DNA of 45,128 bases. Source: Actinomycetes bacterium. Its GTDB lineage: Bacteria; Actinomycetota; Acidimicrobiia; Acidimicrobiales; Acidimicrobiaceae. The notes below the pieces were generated by a model. The model was given only the letters and a program-made list of their open reading frames with translations. It was not told the origin of the DNA and did no database searches. Shown here piece by piece: positions 36,488-45,069 of the stretch (the first letter of the stretch is position 1; each line of letters starts with the position of its first letter). The DNA lies in the NCBI GenBank assembly GCA_021784785.1, contig JAJYHJ010000017.1, forward strand, positions 1 to 45,128, read 5' to 3'. The position numbers were made by a program, and so were the translations under genes.

Positions 36488-37617
36488 TGAGGTACTTTTT
36501 TGTTCGACCAGTCGACGTTGTAATGCTGCGTGGCAACAAACTTTTTGGCGAAGCTGGGAGTTACGGTGATGTCGTTGTGCCTCCCTGGCCATCTGTCTTT
36601 GCAGGGGCATTTCGAAGTTATCTGTGGAACACACTTTCAGCTAATAAGAGGCGACAGATAATTGGAGATCCGAGGATCTGGGGTACTTTTCGACTTAGAT
36701 GGTTATCAGTCGGCCGCATCCATGGAACAGAGTTAGATTCGATGCTGGTGCCTTTGCCTAGTGACGTTGTGGTCTTAATGGAGGAAGGTAAGGCAGTAGG
36801 AATTTTAAAACCAAAAACAATCGATCGAGGGTCGATCACGTCATCTTCGGTACTTCCCATGCATATGGTAGCGTCAACGAGTGCCCCTGGAAAGACGACA
36901 AATCAAGGTCTTATTTCGAGTGCTGGCGTGAAAAAGTGGCAGGAGAGTCGACGGGGCATAGAGGTGTCCCAAGTAGGGCAGATTTTTATGTCCGATACCC
37001 GTCTGGGGATAGGTATGAACGTGGATTCGCGTACTGCCTCAGAAGGAGCTTTATACACATCAGATAGCGTAACAATGCGAGAAGGGTACGGTTTTCTGGT
37101 AGGCATCTGTGGTGAAGAGGGATTTTTACCCAAGAAGGGACTGCTTAGGCTTGGAGGAGACGGCAGGGGAGCTGAGTTTCTTGAAGTCAAAGCGAAGGAA
37201 CAGGTTGACCTTGCTACAAGACCTTCCGAGCTATTGAGAAATTCCGACAGATTGAAGATCGCTGCTGTGACGCCTCTCATCTTTGAAGATGGCTGGATTC
37301 CAGATGGAGTAAGGCAGCAGGATAACGACTATGTATTGGAGCTTGAAGGCTTCTCAGCAAGGTTGGTTTCGGTAGCTTTGAAAAGATATGAAACTATATC
37401 AGGATGGGACATGGCTAACCGTAGGCCAAAACTGGCACGACGTGCCGTTCCACCGGGTTCTGTGTACTTTTTTGATAGGTGCGAGGGAAATAAGGAGACA
37501 TTTTACAAGTGGTGCCGTGGAGGTATGCGTGATATGAGAAGGAACGAAGGCTTGAGAAGTACTGAGATTGAGGGATTCAACACCGTAGTTGTTGGTCTTT
37601 GGAGAGATAAGGAATAA
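36484..37617 (+). CDS. cmr3: type III-B RAMP protein Cmr3
   Basis: Cmr3 is the Cas5-like subunit that holds the crRNA 5-prime tag beside Cas10. The 377-aa protein has the family start YFFVRPVDVVMLRGNKLFGE and the loop VVPPWPSVFAGAFRSYLW (30-47). PPGSVYFFDRCEG near the C-terminus is also typical. The start is GTG 36484 or ATG 36487, overlapping the stop of cas10, with AGAGGAAAG upstream. Confidence 0.88.
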   Translation: MMRYFFVRPVDVVMLRGNKLFGEAGSYGDVVVPPWPSVFAGAFRSYLWNTLSANKRRQIIGDPRIWGTFRLRWLSVGRIHGTELDSMLVPLPSDVVVLMEEGKAVGILKPKTIDRGSITSSSVLPMHMVASTSAPGKTTNQGLISSAGVKKWQESRRGIEVSQVGQIFMSDTRLGIGMNVDSRTASEGALYTSDSVTMREGYGFLVGICGEEGFLPKKGLLRLGGDGRGAEFLEVKAKEQVDLATRPSELLRNSDRLKIAAVTPLIFEDGWIPDGVRQQDNDYVLELEGFSARLVSVALKRYETISGWDMANRRPKLARRAVPPGSVYFFDRCEGNKETFYKWCRGGMRDMRRNEGLRSTEIEGFNTVVVGLWRDKE

Positions 37618-37621
37618 GGAG

Positions 37622-38557
37622 ATGTTTGAGAAGGCTGCGGTAATATTGTACTACGCCATTACCCCTACGCATATGGGGGCTGGTGATGGAGTCGGAGTGG
37701 TTGACGCTCCGATCCAGCGTGAGATTATGACTGGATATCCGGTGCTCTATGGCTCAGGATTAAAAGGTGCCATACGTCATGACCTCTCAAGAGAGTGGAA
37801 AGATCAGAGGCCTCGAGACCTTACTTTGATCTTTGGCCCAGAGTCGAAGGAGTCGTCGGAGCACGCCGGTGCAGTATCGTTTAGTGACGCGAATATAGTC
37901 CTATTTCCAGTAAAGTCGATGGAGAAAGGCTTTGTCTACGTGACCTCGCCTCTTTCTCTAGCTCGACTAGCTCGTCTTATCGAGGTTTCCAATGGCGATG
38001 CGGACTGGGGCATCGAAGCTCCGGACGACTCAGAAGCATTTGTTGCGTCAGGTTCTTCAGTTCTAGAGGTTGCCTTAGAAGATGATGGGGTAAAGAAAGT
38101 ATCGCTTGAGTATTTTGAGTTTAACCTGAAAGGCAGCGAAGAGCTTTTAAAAGCTACTACCTGGATCGCCGAGCATATAAATGCATACGATGTGGATGGG
38201 TTTTTTGCCAAGAAACTCCGTGAAGACATAGTGCTTATCTCGGAGAAAAACTTCGGTTTTTTTGTCAACAACCATACTTCAGTGGAACCTCACGTAAAAA
38301 TTGATCCAAAAACTGGAACTGCTGAAGGGAGCGCGCTCTTTTATGTCGAGAACTTGCCTCCTGAAACCCTTTTGGCAGGACTTGTCATGGCATCGAGAGT
38401 GAGGAGTCCGGAAGCGCAGGATAAAGACGCAAGCTGGGTACTTGACCAACTGAGCGATGAGATCGATAAAGAGATAGTGCAGTTTGGTGGAGATGCTACC
38501 TATGGACGTGGACTTATGCAGGTGGGGGTAGTTGAGTTGGATTTGAAGGAGAGTTAG
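37622..38557 (+). CDS. cmr4: type III-B backbone subunit Cmr4 (target RNA nuclease)
   Basis: Cmr4 is the Cas7-like backbone that cuts target RNA every six bases. From ATG 37622 (311 aa, AAGGA at 37609-37613) the sequence begins as in the family: YYAITPTHMGAGDGVGVVD, APIQREIMTGYP and LYGSGLKGAIRHDL. Asp28 aligns with the catalytic Asp26 of Pyrococcus Cmr4, so RNA cleavage should be active. The frame is open from 37589 inside cmr3, but the later ATG fits the family start. GGDATYGRGLMQV near the end is the glycine-rich RAMP loop. Confidence 0.93.
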   Translation: MFEKAAVILYYAITPTHMGAGDGVGVVDAPIQREIMTGYPVLYGSGLKGAIRHDLSREWKDQRPRDLTLIFGPESKESSEHAGAVSFSDANIVLFPVKSMEKGFVYVTSPLSLARLARLIEVSNGDADWGIEAPDDSEAFVASGSSVLEVALEDDGVKKVSLEYFEFNLKGSEELLKATTWIAEHINAYDVDGFFAKKLREDIVLISEKNFGFFVNNHTSVEPHVKIDPKTGTAEGSALFYVENLPPETLLAGLVMASRVRSPEAQDKDASWVLDQLSDEIDKEIVQFGGDATYGRGLMQVGVVELDLKES

Positions 38558-38968
38558 GTGCCAGTTTTACACACTTCTCTTGAACAGTCTCGGGTTCAAT
38601 ATGCGTATAAAGCCGTAACGGAGGCAAAGAGCGACGGCAAAAGGTTTACAAGTTATCGATCTCGTACTAAAGGTATTGGTAATTTGATTATGAACGACGG
38701 ACTGATCGGAGCTATGACGTTTATTTCGACTAAAAATGGCAAGGAGGATGGTGGAGAGATCCTCTTTCGCCATATGATAGGTTGGCTAGCCATTAGATTC
38801 CCAAATGACTTCAAACACGCTCGATCCAATAGCGTTACATCTGCCATAGAAGACCTGGTAAATGTGAGGGACTCCTCAACGTATATGCGTATCACTGAGG
38901 AGGCAATGTCCTTGGTGAGATGGTTGAGACAGATGGTTGACGTCTGTAAATCTGGAGATGAAGGATGA
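38558..38968 (+). CDS. cmr5: type III-B small subunit Cmr5
   Basis: Cmr5 is a small helical protein that stacks along the Cmr4 backbone. The 136-aa product matches the family pattern: RSRTKGIGNLIMNDGLIGAMTFISTK in the middle, and SSTYMRITEEAMSLVRWLRQMV near the end. GTG 38558 directly follows the cmr4 stop and the end overlaps cmr6 by 4 bases, so the subunits are translated as a unit. Confidence 0.9.
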   Translation: MPVLHTSLEQSRVQYAYKAVTEAKSDGKRFTSYRSRTKGIGNLIMNDGLIGAMTFISTKNGKEDGGEILFRHMIGWLAIRFPNDFKHARSNSVTSAIEDLVNVRDSSTYMRITEEAMSLVRWLRQMVDVCKSGDEG

Positions 38969-40203
38969 GTTCTAATGGCGGCTTGCAATTAAGAGGTGGA
39001 AACCCAAAGGAAAGTAACCCTACTCCTCTTGTGCCTAATTACCTCTACCGAAGGCTCAATGGGAGTGAGGGTCGATTTCCCTATGACCAACGAAGTGGAG
39101 GGCAAAGGTTTCACGGTATGGTGAAAATGCTCAAGGACGCAAAAGGCAACAAGGACGAAAAGAAGTCAGTCATAGATGGGGTTGTGGGCGCCGGGAACTC
39201 AGATGGTGCTTCTGGGGTTGACAAAACTACATGGGAGGCAGTCTGTAAGCGTCAGAGTGAGATTCTTTTGCGATGCTACGGAGATAACGTTTTGGCGCTA
39301 CCCGTAGTTCTCACCTCCCCTCTTTTATGTGGGATCGGTGTGGAGAGCCTGACGGAGGTGGGCTTTTCATTCCAGAACCCTTATGGATTACCCTACTATC
39401 CGGGCTCGTCAATAAAGGGTTTGGCAAGAATGTGGGCATGCGAATTAGGCTTTGACGAGCGGAGAATCGATAATTTATTTGGCTCTAGAACTTGCCGGGA
39501 TCAAGTAGGTTCAAAGGGAGGTCTCTGGTTTTTGGATGCTTTCCCTGAACCAAGGTACAAGCAAGAGATTCTTACGCCACATCTCCAAAAATACTTACAA
39601 GGCGAATGTGACGAACCATCAGATTATTTTACGCCCATTCCTATCAAATTTGTAGCGATCTCCCCAGGTGCCAGGATGTGGATATGGGTTGTTGGTCGAG
39701 GGGACCAAGATGACTCTTGGCGTGTGCAGATCCAAAAGATCTTACAGCATGCTCTCGACTTTGGTATTGGGGCAAAAACCTCATCGGGATACGGACTCGG
39801 TTTCGTAGATGAACAGCTCTTTAAAGAGAATGCTCTTCTAGTAGAGGGATATAAGAGGGAGAGCGTAAGAGAGCTTGAAAAAAGACGTAAAGAGGAAACT
39901 CTGGCGTCTATGCCTCCAGAGGAAAGGCGTCTGGAGGAGATGCTTGAACATAAGTTAAGCATTCCCAGTCGTAGCAGCAAGTACATATCGATCATGAAGG
40001 ATGCTGAAAAGGATCCGCCGGATGAAGCTAGGGACTCGTTTTTAGCCTTTGTGGCCAGATTAGCCCAAGATGCATTCATTGAAGAAGATAAGTGGCTAAC
40101 TAACGATGAGCTTGCTTCATCAAGTCTTCCTAAGAAGAAGAGATTTCTAAAAGAGGATGTCCGGCTGATCTTAAAGTATATATCGTCAAACACGGTCGAG
40201 TGA
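38965..40203 (+). CDS. cmr6: type III-B RAMP protein Cmr6 with charged C-terminal extension
   Basis: Cmr6 is a Cas7-like subunit near the top of the complex. In the 412-aa protein residues about 105-290 carry the family motifs: LLCGIGVESLTEVG, YYPGSSIKGLARMWA (144-158), NLFGSR (170-175) and GIGAKTSSGYG (267-277). After about residue 290 comes an extra ~120-residue highly charged, helical tail (ELEKRRKEETLASMPPEERR and on) that an ordinary Cmr6 lacks. Its role is unknown. The start is ATG 38965, overlapping cmr5. Confidence 0.88.
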   Translation: MSSNGGLQLRGGNPKESNPTPLVPNYLYRRLNGSEGRFPYDQRSGGQRFHGMVKMLKDAKGNKDEKKSVIDGVVGAGNSDGASGVDKTTWEAVCKRQSEILLRCYGDNVLALPVVLTSPLLCGIGVESLTEVGFSFQNPYGLPYYPGSSIKGLARMWACELGFDERRIDNLFGSRTCRDQVGSKGGLWFLDAFPEPRYKQEILTPHLQKYLQGECDEPSDYFTPIPIKFVAISPGARMWIWVVGRGDQDDSWRVQIQKILQHALDFGIGAKTSSGYGLGFVDEQLFKENALLVEGYKRESVRELEKRRKEETLASMPPEERRLEEMLEHKLSIPSRSSKYISIMKDAEKDPPDEARDSFLAFVARLAQDAFIEEDKWLTNDELASSSLPKKKRFLKEDVRLILKYISSNTVE

Positions 40204-40204
40204 T

Positions 40205-40516
40205 ATGTCAACATATCTAGTGACTCGTCATAAAGGGGCTGCTGAGTGGGTTCTTTCGAATGCAGCCAAATACTCCGTTGAGATTGATAGAGTGATTCCG
40301 CATCTCGATATTGAACTTCTGATTCCCGGAGATGTGGTGGTTGGAACGCTTCCGATTCAGATGGTGGCGTTGTTGACGGAACTAGGAGTTGGATATGTGC
40401 ACCTTTCCTTGACGGTTACGATGGATATTCGAGGTATGGAACTCACGTGCGAAGAGATGTACCGGCGCGACGCCCGGCTAGAGAGGTTCAAGGTTTGTAG
40501 AGATGAACCAGAATAG
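40205..40516 (+). CDS. csx16: CRISPR-associated protein Csx16 (ring nuclease family)
   Basis: The 103-aa protein matches the Csx16 (VVA1548) family along its whole length: TRHKGAAEW (7-15), HLDIELLIPGD (33-43), VVGTLPI (45-51), HLSLTV and RGMELTCEEM (76-85). Csx16 belongs to the small type III accessory proteins proposed as ring nucleases that degrade cyclic oligoadenylate. ATG 40205 lies one base after the cmr6 stop. It overlaps the CARF-nuclease gene by 14 bases, pairing a likely off-switch with an effector. Confidence 0.85.
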   Translation: MSTYLVTRHKGAAEWVLSNAAKYSVEIDRVIPHLDIELLIPGDVVVGTLPIQMVALLTELGVGYVHLSLTVTMDIRGMELTCEEMYRRDARLERFKVCRDEPE

Positions 40517-41735
40517 CGGGGGTATATGTGCGCAGATAAGTTTCGTGTCAGAAGAATCGGTGCCTAATGCGATAGCTTTGCTAGAAGAGAAACCAGATCT
40601 CTTGATTCTCGTTTCCTCTACCAAGATGCGAGGTTCACGACCCTATAACCAATTACGTGACTTTGCATTGAGCAGAGGAACCGAAGTGGTTACATTTGGA
40701 GACGAAGCCAAAGGAACGGATCTTTTGGACCTAGGTGCTTTAGCGGATGAAGTGGCGAAGTATATAAGTGGTCGTAGAGACATAACGTCTGTCTCGATCA
40801 ACTTAACCGGTGGTCCTAAGACGATGACGATTGTCTTTATGGAGTTTGCTAAGTCTCTCAAAGATCTGAAATCGATGTGGCTATATATCGATACTGATGA
40901 GAGAGTGATTTGGAGGTCGAAGCCGTCACACTTTTCCCCAAATCGTTCCCTTATGCAGGGGTATCTTTCCTTTGAGGAGTACCTCTACGTTCAAGGGTAT
41001 GAGGTAATGCGTAAACATCCTGAGTCCTATGGCGATGTCGTCAAAAATAGAGAAAAGCTGACCTTCCATCTGGCGGAAGTTGCGAGAGATAGTGCATCGC
41101 AAAAAGGTCATAGCCGCTCCATTTTGCAAGAATTACTCACACTCTTTACTAAAGCTCGTGTGAGTGATCGTGGAATAGCCTATAAGGACCAGTATCTCTC
41201 GAACGTGGATCAACGCTCTGTAAAGGTACTGGAGATGCTGACGGACTTCGGTCTTTTGGGATTGGAAAAAGTTGCGAACCATGAAAATCAATACCGAATA
41301 ACTTTTCAAGACGTACCCTCAGCGCGATATATTGGAGGCGCTTGGCTAGAAGAGTTTGCTTGGCTCCAATTAAGCAAGGCGGCTCAAGGGTGTAAATTAG
41401 ATTCAAACACCGTCATAAGCTCTGCTGTGGTAGTGAAGCCGAGAGAAGGGTCTGAGGATTCTTCAAATGAGATTGATGTTTTGTGCCTCAATCGAAACAA
41501 GATGTTGTTCGTCGAGTGCAAGTCCGGAGCCAAACCCGACAAAGAGGGTGGGGTTGCAACCTCTAAGCTGGCTGATTTGACTCGTAAAGTTGGTGGTCGC
41601 CTGGCGACATCAATTCTTGTAGCATCGGCACCTAGGCAAGAAATTCCATCTGGAAGAAGCACGGCAGTGAAGGTCTTTGCTGCGGAAGATCTCTTTGAGT
41701 TGGAGCGCTATTTTACGAAATGGTTGACCTCATAA
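40503..41735 (+). CDS. CARF - PD-(D/E)xK nuclease effector, Card1/Can2 type
   Basis: This 410-aa protein has an N-terminal CARF domain (about 1-145) with the ligand loop SINLTGGPKTM (98-108), a middle helical region with a winged-helix look (about 205-265) and a C-terminal PD-(D/E)xK nuclease. The nuclease residues are visible: GGAWLEEFAW (278-287), NEIDVLC (322-328, Asp325) and VECKSG (337-342, Glu338 and Lys340). This is the layout of Card1/Can2 (DUF1887) proteins, which cut DNA and/or RNA when cyclic tetra- or hexa-adenylate binds. It is probably the main cell-level effector here. ATG 40503 follows GTTTGTAGAG; the end overlaps the next gene by one base. Confidence 0.87.
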   Translation: MNQNSGGICAQISFVSEESVPNAIALLEEKPDLLILVSSTKMRGSRPYNQLRDFALSRGTEVVTFGDEAKGTDLLDLGALADEVAKYISGRRDITSVSINLTGGPKTMTIVFMEFAKSLKDLKSMWLYIDTDERVIWRSKPSHFSPNRSLMQGYLSFEEYLYVQGYEVMRKHPESYGDVVKNREKLTFHLAEVARDSASQKGHSRSILQELLTLFTKARVSDRGIAYKDQYLSNVDQRSVKVLEMLTDFGLLGLEKVANHENQYRITFQDVPSARYIGGAWLEEFAWLQLSKAAQGCKLDSNTVISSAVVVKPREGSEDSSNEIDVLCLNRNKMLFVECKSGAKPDKEGGVATSKLADLTRKVGGRLATSILVASAPRQEIPSGRSTAVKVFAAEDLFELERYFTKWLTS

Positions 41736-42961
41736 TGGGGCTAGAGATCCTAGTTGAGCTTGAACGTATTCCGTTGGTGACGGAAGGAGGCTTAGCGGAT
41801 CGCTGGTTCTTGGAGGGGTGCCTTACCGAGGCAGTTGAAGTCATAGCATCTCTGATTACGAAGAGGGCTCCTGGAGAGCTTGAGAGATCAAGAGGGCTAG
41901 CAGCCCTAAATCGCCTCTTGACCCAACCTCCCTGGATTGCTTCAATGAGGGGTGACGGTGGTACGTTTGCAAGGTTTGTATGGCCAGGTTTCGGTGGTCC
42001 TGAGCTTGACCTGATTTTATCAATGGGCGACTCTGGGAGAGTCGGTAGTGTGCATATATGCAGGGTAGACGGTATAGCTGAAGACGGCGTGATCTATCGT
42101 CCGGCTAGAGATGGAAAAGGCCTAGGGCAAACGGATATCTCTCTAAGTGCGCCTCTAAATGTGGTATATCCGAGCCCACGGGACATTGTAATAGGTAGGC
42201 GTAAAGTTGACTATACAAAGGTGAAACTGCGAACCGAGGATGACGAATATAATTTCTCTAGGCAGGGTTCTGATCAGCTCAGTGGAGTAACCGTAAGGTT
42301 TGCAAAGTCTGTTCAAGATGCTCGGTACCTTGTGCGAGTTGTCGAATCTTTCAGAGCAGCACTTATGTCCAAGGCAAGCAGTCCTTTGGCGGCCTTTATC
42401 TCAGGAAAGCGTGGCGACGGCGTTCGACTAGATAGTCACCAACACCCTTATCTTGTTCCCCGACTTAGTGCCCATGGAATTGATGGCATTGTGATAGTTA
42501 CCGAACGGAAATGGTCATCAGTTATCTTTGAGCTGACTCGAAAGATCAAAGATCTTTATGTTCCTAGCTTACATAAAACACTGATAGCTGGAGTCACTGT
42601 TGGTGGCATTGAGGATGTCTTTGGTGCTCCCGCTCATTACCGAGTGTTTCAAAGTTATACGCCATACGTTCCGTCGCGCTACATGCACAAAAATCAAGAC
42701 CTTCTTGAGTTTGTAACTCAAGACATCGCGGCGGAACTGTCTAGGCGTGGCGTGAACTCCGATTTTCAAATAACACCGCTTAAGGGAAACGTGATTGAAC
42801 GACCGGTGGTGCTATTGGATCGACGAACTCCCAGGAGCAAGGAGAACAAAGTCTGTTATGGATATGAGTTAAAGATTGAGATGGCTGACGCTACTAATTC
42901 CCGCCTTCTTCTTGGCCGATTGAATCACTTTGGGACTGGGGTATTTCGTGGTGTTGAGTGA
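41735..42961 (+). CDS. csb2: Csb2-like (GSU0054 family, Cas5/Cas6) protein, probable crRNA-processing enzyme
   Basis: From ATG 41735 this is a 408-aa protein. The C-terminal half resembles Csb2 of subtype I-G: ISGKRGDGVRLDSHQHPYL (with two His), then HGIDGIVIV, FQSYTPYVPSRYM and finally LLLGRLNHFGTGVF, the glycine-rich RAMP loop. Csb2 is a Cas5-Cas6 fusion, its Cas6 part cutting pre-crRNA. The N-terminal 200 residues are less clear. No other Cas6 lies in the operon, so this is the best candidate for crRNA processing for the Cmr complex; the histidines are possible catalytic residues. The frame is open from 41720. Family assignment is by remembered motifs only. Confidence 0.65.
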   Translation: MGLEILVELERIPLVTEGGLADRWFLEGCLTEAVEVIASLITKRAPGELERSRGLAALNRLLTQPPWIASMRGDGGTFARFVWPGFGGPELDLILSMGDSGRVGSVHICRVDGIAEDGVIYRPARDGKGLGQTDISLSAPLNVVYPSPRDIVIGRRKVDYTKVKLRTEDDEYNFSRQGSDQLSGVTVRFAKSVQDARYLVRVVESFRAALMSKASSPLAAFISGKRGDGVRLDSHQHPYLVPRLSAHGIDGIVIVTERKWSSVIFELTRKIKDLYVPSLHKTLIAGVTVGGIEDVFGAPAHYRVFQSYTPYVPSRYMHKNQDLLEFVTQDIAAELSRRGVNSDFQITPLKGNVIERPVVLLDRRTPRSKENKVCYGYELKIEMADATNSRLLLGRLNHFGTGVFRGVE

Positions 42962-44609
42962 ATTAGGAGAGATACCGTCGACAGTTCCGCTTTCTATTCT
43001 TCGAAGCTTCCTTTACTGCGAGCGTCGTGCTTATCTGGAGTGGGTAGATGCTTACGATGTCAAAACCTCTGATGACGAGCATGGAAAGGACTCGTTATTT
43101 TTACATCAGCAGCTAATCAAACGGTGGGAAATGGAATTTGGTGAAAAGATAGAGGAGTCATACTTTGTGTCTGAAGATTTCAAAATGGAAGGCAAAGTCG
43201 AATACGTCGAAGACACCTTAGAAAAGCCCGTACTCTCTCGATCTACCCCGGTGCTTCTGCGCAACACTTATCCGCCTCCCGACGTAGCGGCGTGGCCCAA
43301 CGACTTAGTCTTGGCTACTGCCATCGCAGCTTTGTTCGAAAGTTTAGCGACTGATTCCAACTCGGCGTGGATCTTCTATGGACAGGGAAACCAAAATAGT
43401 AGCCGTCATTTAGTAGAGATTACGACAGAATTGCGGACTCAGTTGGCTGCTCAAATTACGACACTGTTTGAGATGGTGCGCAGCGGTACGCTTCCGAAAA
43501 TCATAGATGATCTCGATCGCTGTTCACGATGTCCCTTTGCGGCACTGTGCCATCCCGATGAGGTGGGACCACAAGAGGGTAAGCCGATTTGGGTATCAGA
43601 TGATGTAAAGCGCCCGATGTATGTGACAGGAGCTGATCTATCGATTAACAAGGTTGGCGGACGTTTCGAGGTGCGCCGTCGTGAGGAAGTTATAGATGAT
43701 GTAAAAGCCATAGAACTATCACAATTGAATTTGTATGGTGGTGTTCGTATAAGCACACAAACGGTGTCGGAGTTGCTCAAACGCGACGTGCCCATTTTAT
43801 ACTTCAGCGCGGGAGGTTGGTTTAATGGAATAACGACCAGTTCCTTGTCGGGGAGAATCGATCTGAGAATTCGCCAGTTCCATAGATTCCAATACGGGGA
43901 TCTTGAACTTGCCAAATCGGTTGTCTCTGCAAAGGTCAGAAATTATCGTACGCTCCTAAAGAGGAACTCTGTAACGGTTGACTCGAGTGCGCTCAAACGC
44001 CTGAAGGAAATTTACTCAAGGACCATATTCGACTGCTCGGAGTTTCAAACTCTCCTCGGGCTTGAAGGTATTGCAGCAAAAATCTACTTCGAGAACTTTG
44101 CTTCGATGATTAAATATAGAGATGATGGCTACTCGAGCACGTTTGACTTTCAGGGAAGAAACCGTCGGCCACCCTTGGATCCGATTAATAGCATGCTTTC
44201 GTATGCATATGCTGTATTGATCAAGGATATATTTGTTGAACTTTTAGGTGTTGGTTTTGATCCTTTCTTAGGATTTTATCATAAGCCTCGCTTTGGGAGA
44301 CCTGCACTAGCCTTAGATTTGGCGGAGGAGTTTAGACCGCTCGTAGCGGATTCTATTGTGCTTACGTTGATTAATAAGAGGATGGTAGACGATGAGGATT
44401 TTTTAATCCATCCGCGGGGTGTCACGCTTACTAGCTCGGGAAAGAAGAAGCTGCTGATGGCTTACCAATCTCGATTGAACTCGGAAGTGATTCATAAAGA
44501 ACTGGGATATCGTATCACCTACAAGCGAGCTCTCGAGGCGCAGGCTCGGATACTAGCAGCGGTTCTAGTTGGAGATCGAGATGGTTACACACCTTTCATT
44601 ACTAGGTAA
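42948..44609 (+). CDS. cas4-cas1: Cas4-Cas1 fusion, Cas4 active site apparently degenerate
   Basis: This joins a Cas4 domain (about 15-215) to Cas1 (about 225-555), the form typical of subtype I-G. Numbered from the open frame at 42930, Cas4 keeps four cluster cysteines (Cys30, 198, 201, 207) and a His (59). The positions that usually read xIDLxE, PVxYKRG and QLCAQ instead read KVEYVE, PVLSRST and LVLATA, so the catalytic Asp, (D/E)xK and Gln seem lost. Cas1 looks active, with LLGLEG (Glu379), FYHKPRFGRP (His451) and DLAEEFRP (463-470). The likely start is GTG 42948 or 42951 after GGACTGGGG, overlapping csb2. Confidence 0.88.
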   Translation: MVLSELGEIPSTVPLSILRSFLYCERRAYLEWVDAYDVKTSDDEHGKDSLFLHQQLIKRWEMEFGEKIEESYFVSEDFKMEGKVEYVEDTLEKPVLSRSTPVLLRNTYPPPDVAAWPNDLVLATAIAALFESLATDSNSAWIFYGQGNQNSSRHLVEITTELRTQLAAQITTLFEMVRSGTLPKIIDDLDRCSRCPFAALCHPDEVGPQEGKPIWVSDDVKRPMYVTGADLSINKVGGRFEVRRREEVIDDVKAIELSQLNLYGGVRISTQTVSELLKRDVPILYFSAGGWFNGITTSSLSGRIDLRIRQFHRFQYGDLELAKSVVSAKVRNYRTLLKRNSVTVDSSALKRLKEIYSRTIFDCSEFQTLLGLEGIAAKIYFENFASMIKYRDDGYSSTFDFQGRNRRPPLDPINSMLSYAYAVLIKDIFVELLGVGFDPFLGFYHKPRFGRPALALDLAEEFRPLVADSIVLTLINKRMVDDEDFLIHPRGVTLTSSGKKKLLMAYQSRLNSEVIHKELGYRITYKRALEAQARILAAVLVGDRDGYTPFITR

Positions 44610-44612
44610 CTC

Positions 44613-44906
44613 ATGAAACTCAGGCGTTATCTAGTATGCTACGATGTAGGAGATCCAAAGAGGCTTCGGTCGCTCGCTAAATGCCTTGAGTCCTTTGGTG
44701 ACCGTATTCAATACTCCGTTTTCATCTGCGACCTTCCTCTTGTGGAACTGAACCGAATGAAGTATCTCATAACAAAGATTACCAACAATCAAGAAGACTC
44801 AGTGATTGTTATAAATCTGGGCGTATGTAGGCCGGAGTTGGAGGAGAAGATTTTGTTGATGGGCAAGCTCGCAATTCGCCCAAACTACGTTTCGAGAGTT
44901 TACTGA
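44613..44906 (+). CDS. cas2: CRISPR adaptation protein Cas2
   Basis: Cas2 forms the structural core of the Cas1-Cas2 spacer integrase. The 97-aa protein has the ferredoxin-fold pattern RYLVCYDVGDPKRLRS (5-20, with the conserved Asp11), GDRIQYSVFICDL (29-41) and a closing DSVIVINLG strand. ATG 44613 is three bases after the cas4-cas1 stop, in the same operon. It is the last gene before the presumed CRISPR array. Confidence 0.93.
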   Translation: MKLRRYLVCYDVGDPKRLRSLAKCLESFGDRIQYSVFICDLPLVELNRMKYLITKITNNQEDSVIVINLGVCRPELEEKILLMGKLAIRPNYVSRVY

Positions 44907-45069
44907 ATGTTATGAAGAACGAGCTCAGATGAAAAGACGCTCGAGTCCTGCTAAAGGGTATAGTTTCACTGAAGTTTTAGCTAGTTTCTAATAGAATTTG
45001 AGGTTAAAGTTGGAGTTGCTCGAAATTGCCAGTTCGAGTGCTGTTCATAACTATTATAATGGAATGACT
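44907..45069. other. AT-rich spacer between cas2 and the CRISPR repeat
   Basis: No gene is supported. A 6-bp hairpin CTCGAA/TTCGAG (45019-45038) lacks a T tract. TATAAT at 45055-45060 sits 9 bases before the repeat, without a recognisable -35. Depending on array direction this segment is either the leader or the trailing end; the repeat sequence favours the trailing end. Confidence 0.35.

Noticed and set aside
44929-44991. 20-codon ORF after cas2
   Set aside because: No ribosome-binding site and no recognisable product; frames of this length are expected by chance.
45019-45038. Hairpin sharing TGCTCGAA with the CRISPR repeat, considered as a degenerate repeat
   Set aside because: Only eight bases match and the rest of the 36-bp element is missing.
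45055-45060. TATAAT as promoter of a rightward CRISPR array
   Set aside because: No -35 at suitable spacing (only TTCGAG), it sits only 9 bases before the repeat, and the repeat ends favour leftward transcription. Kept only as a counter-argument.
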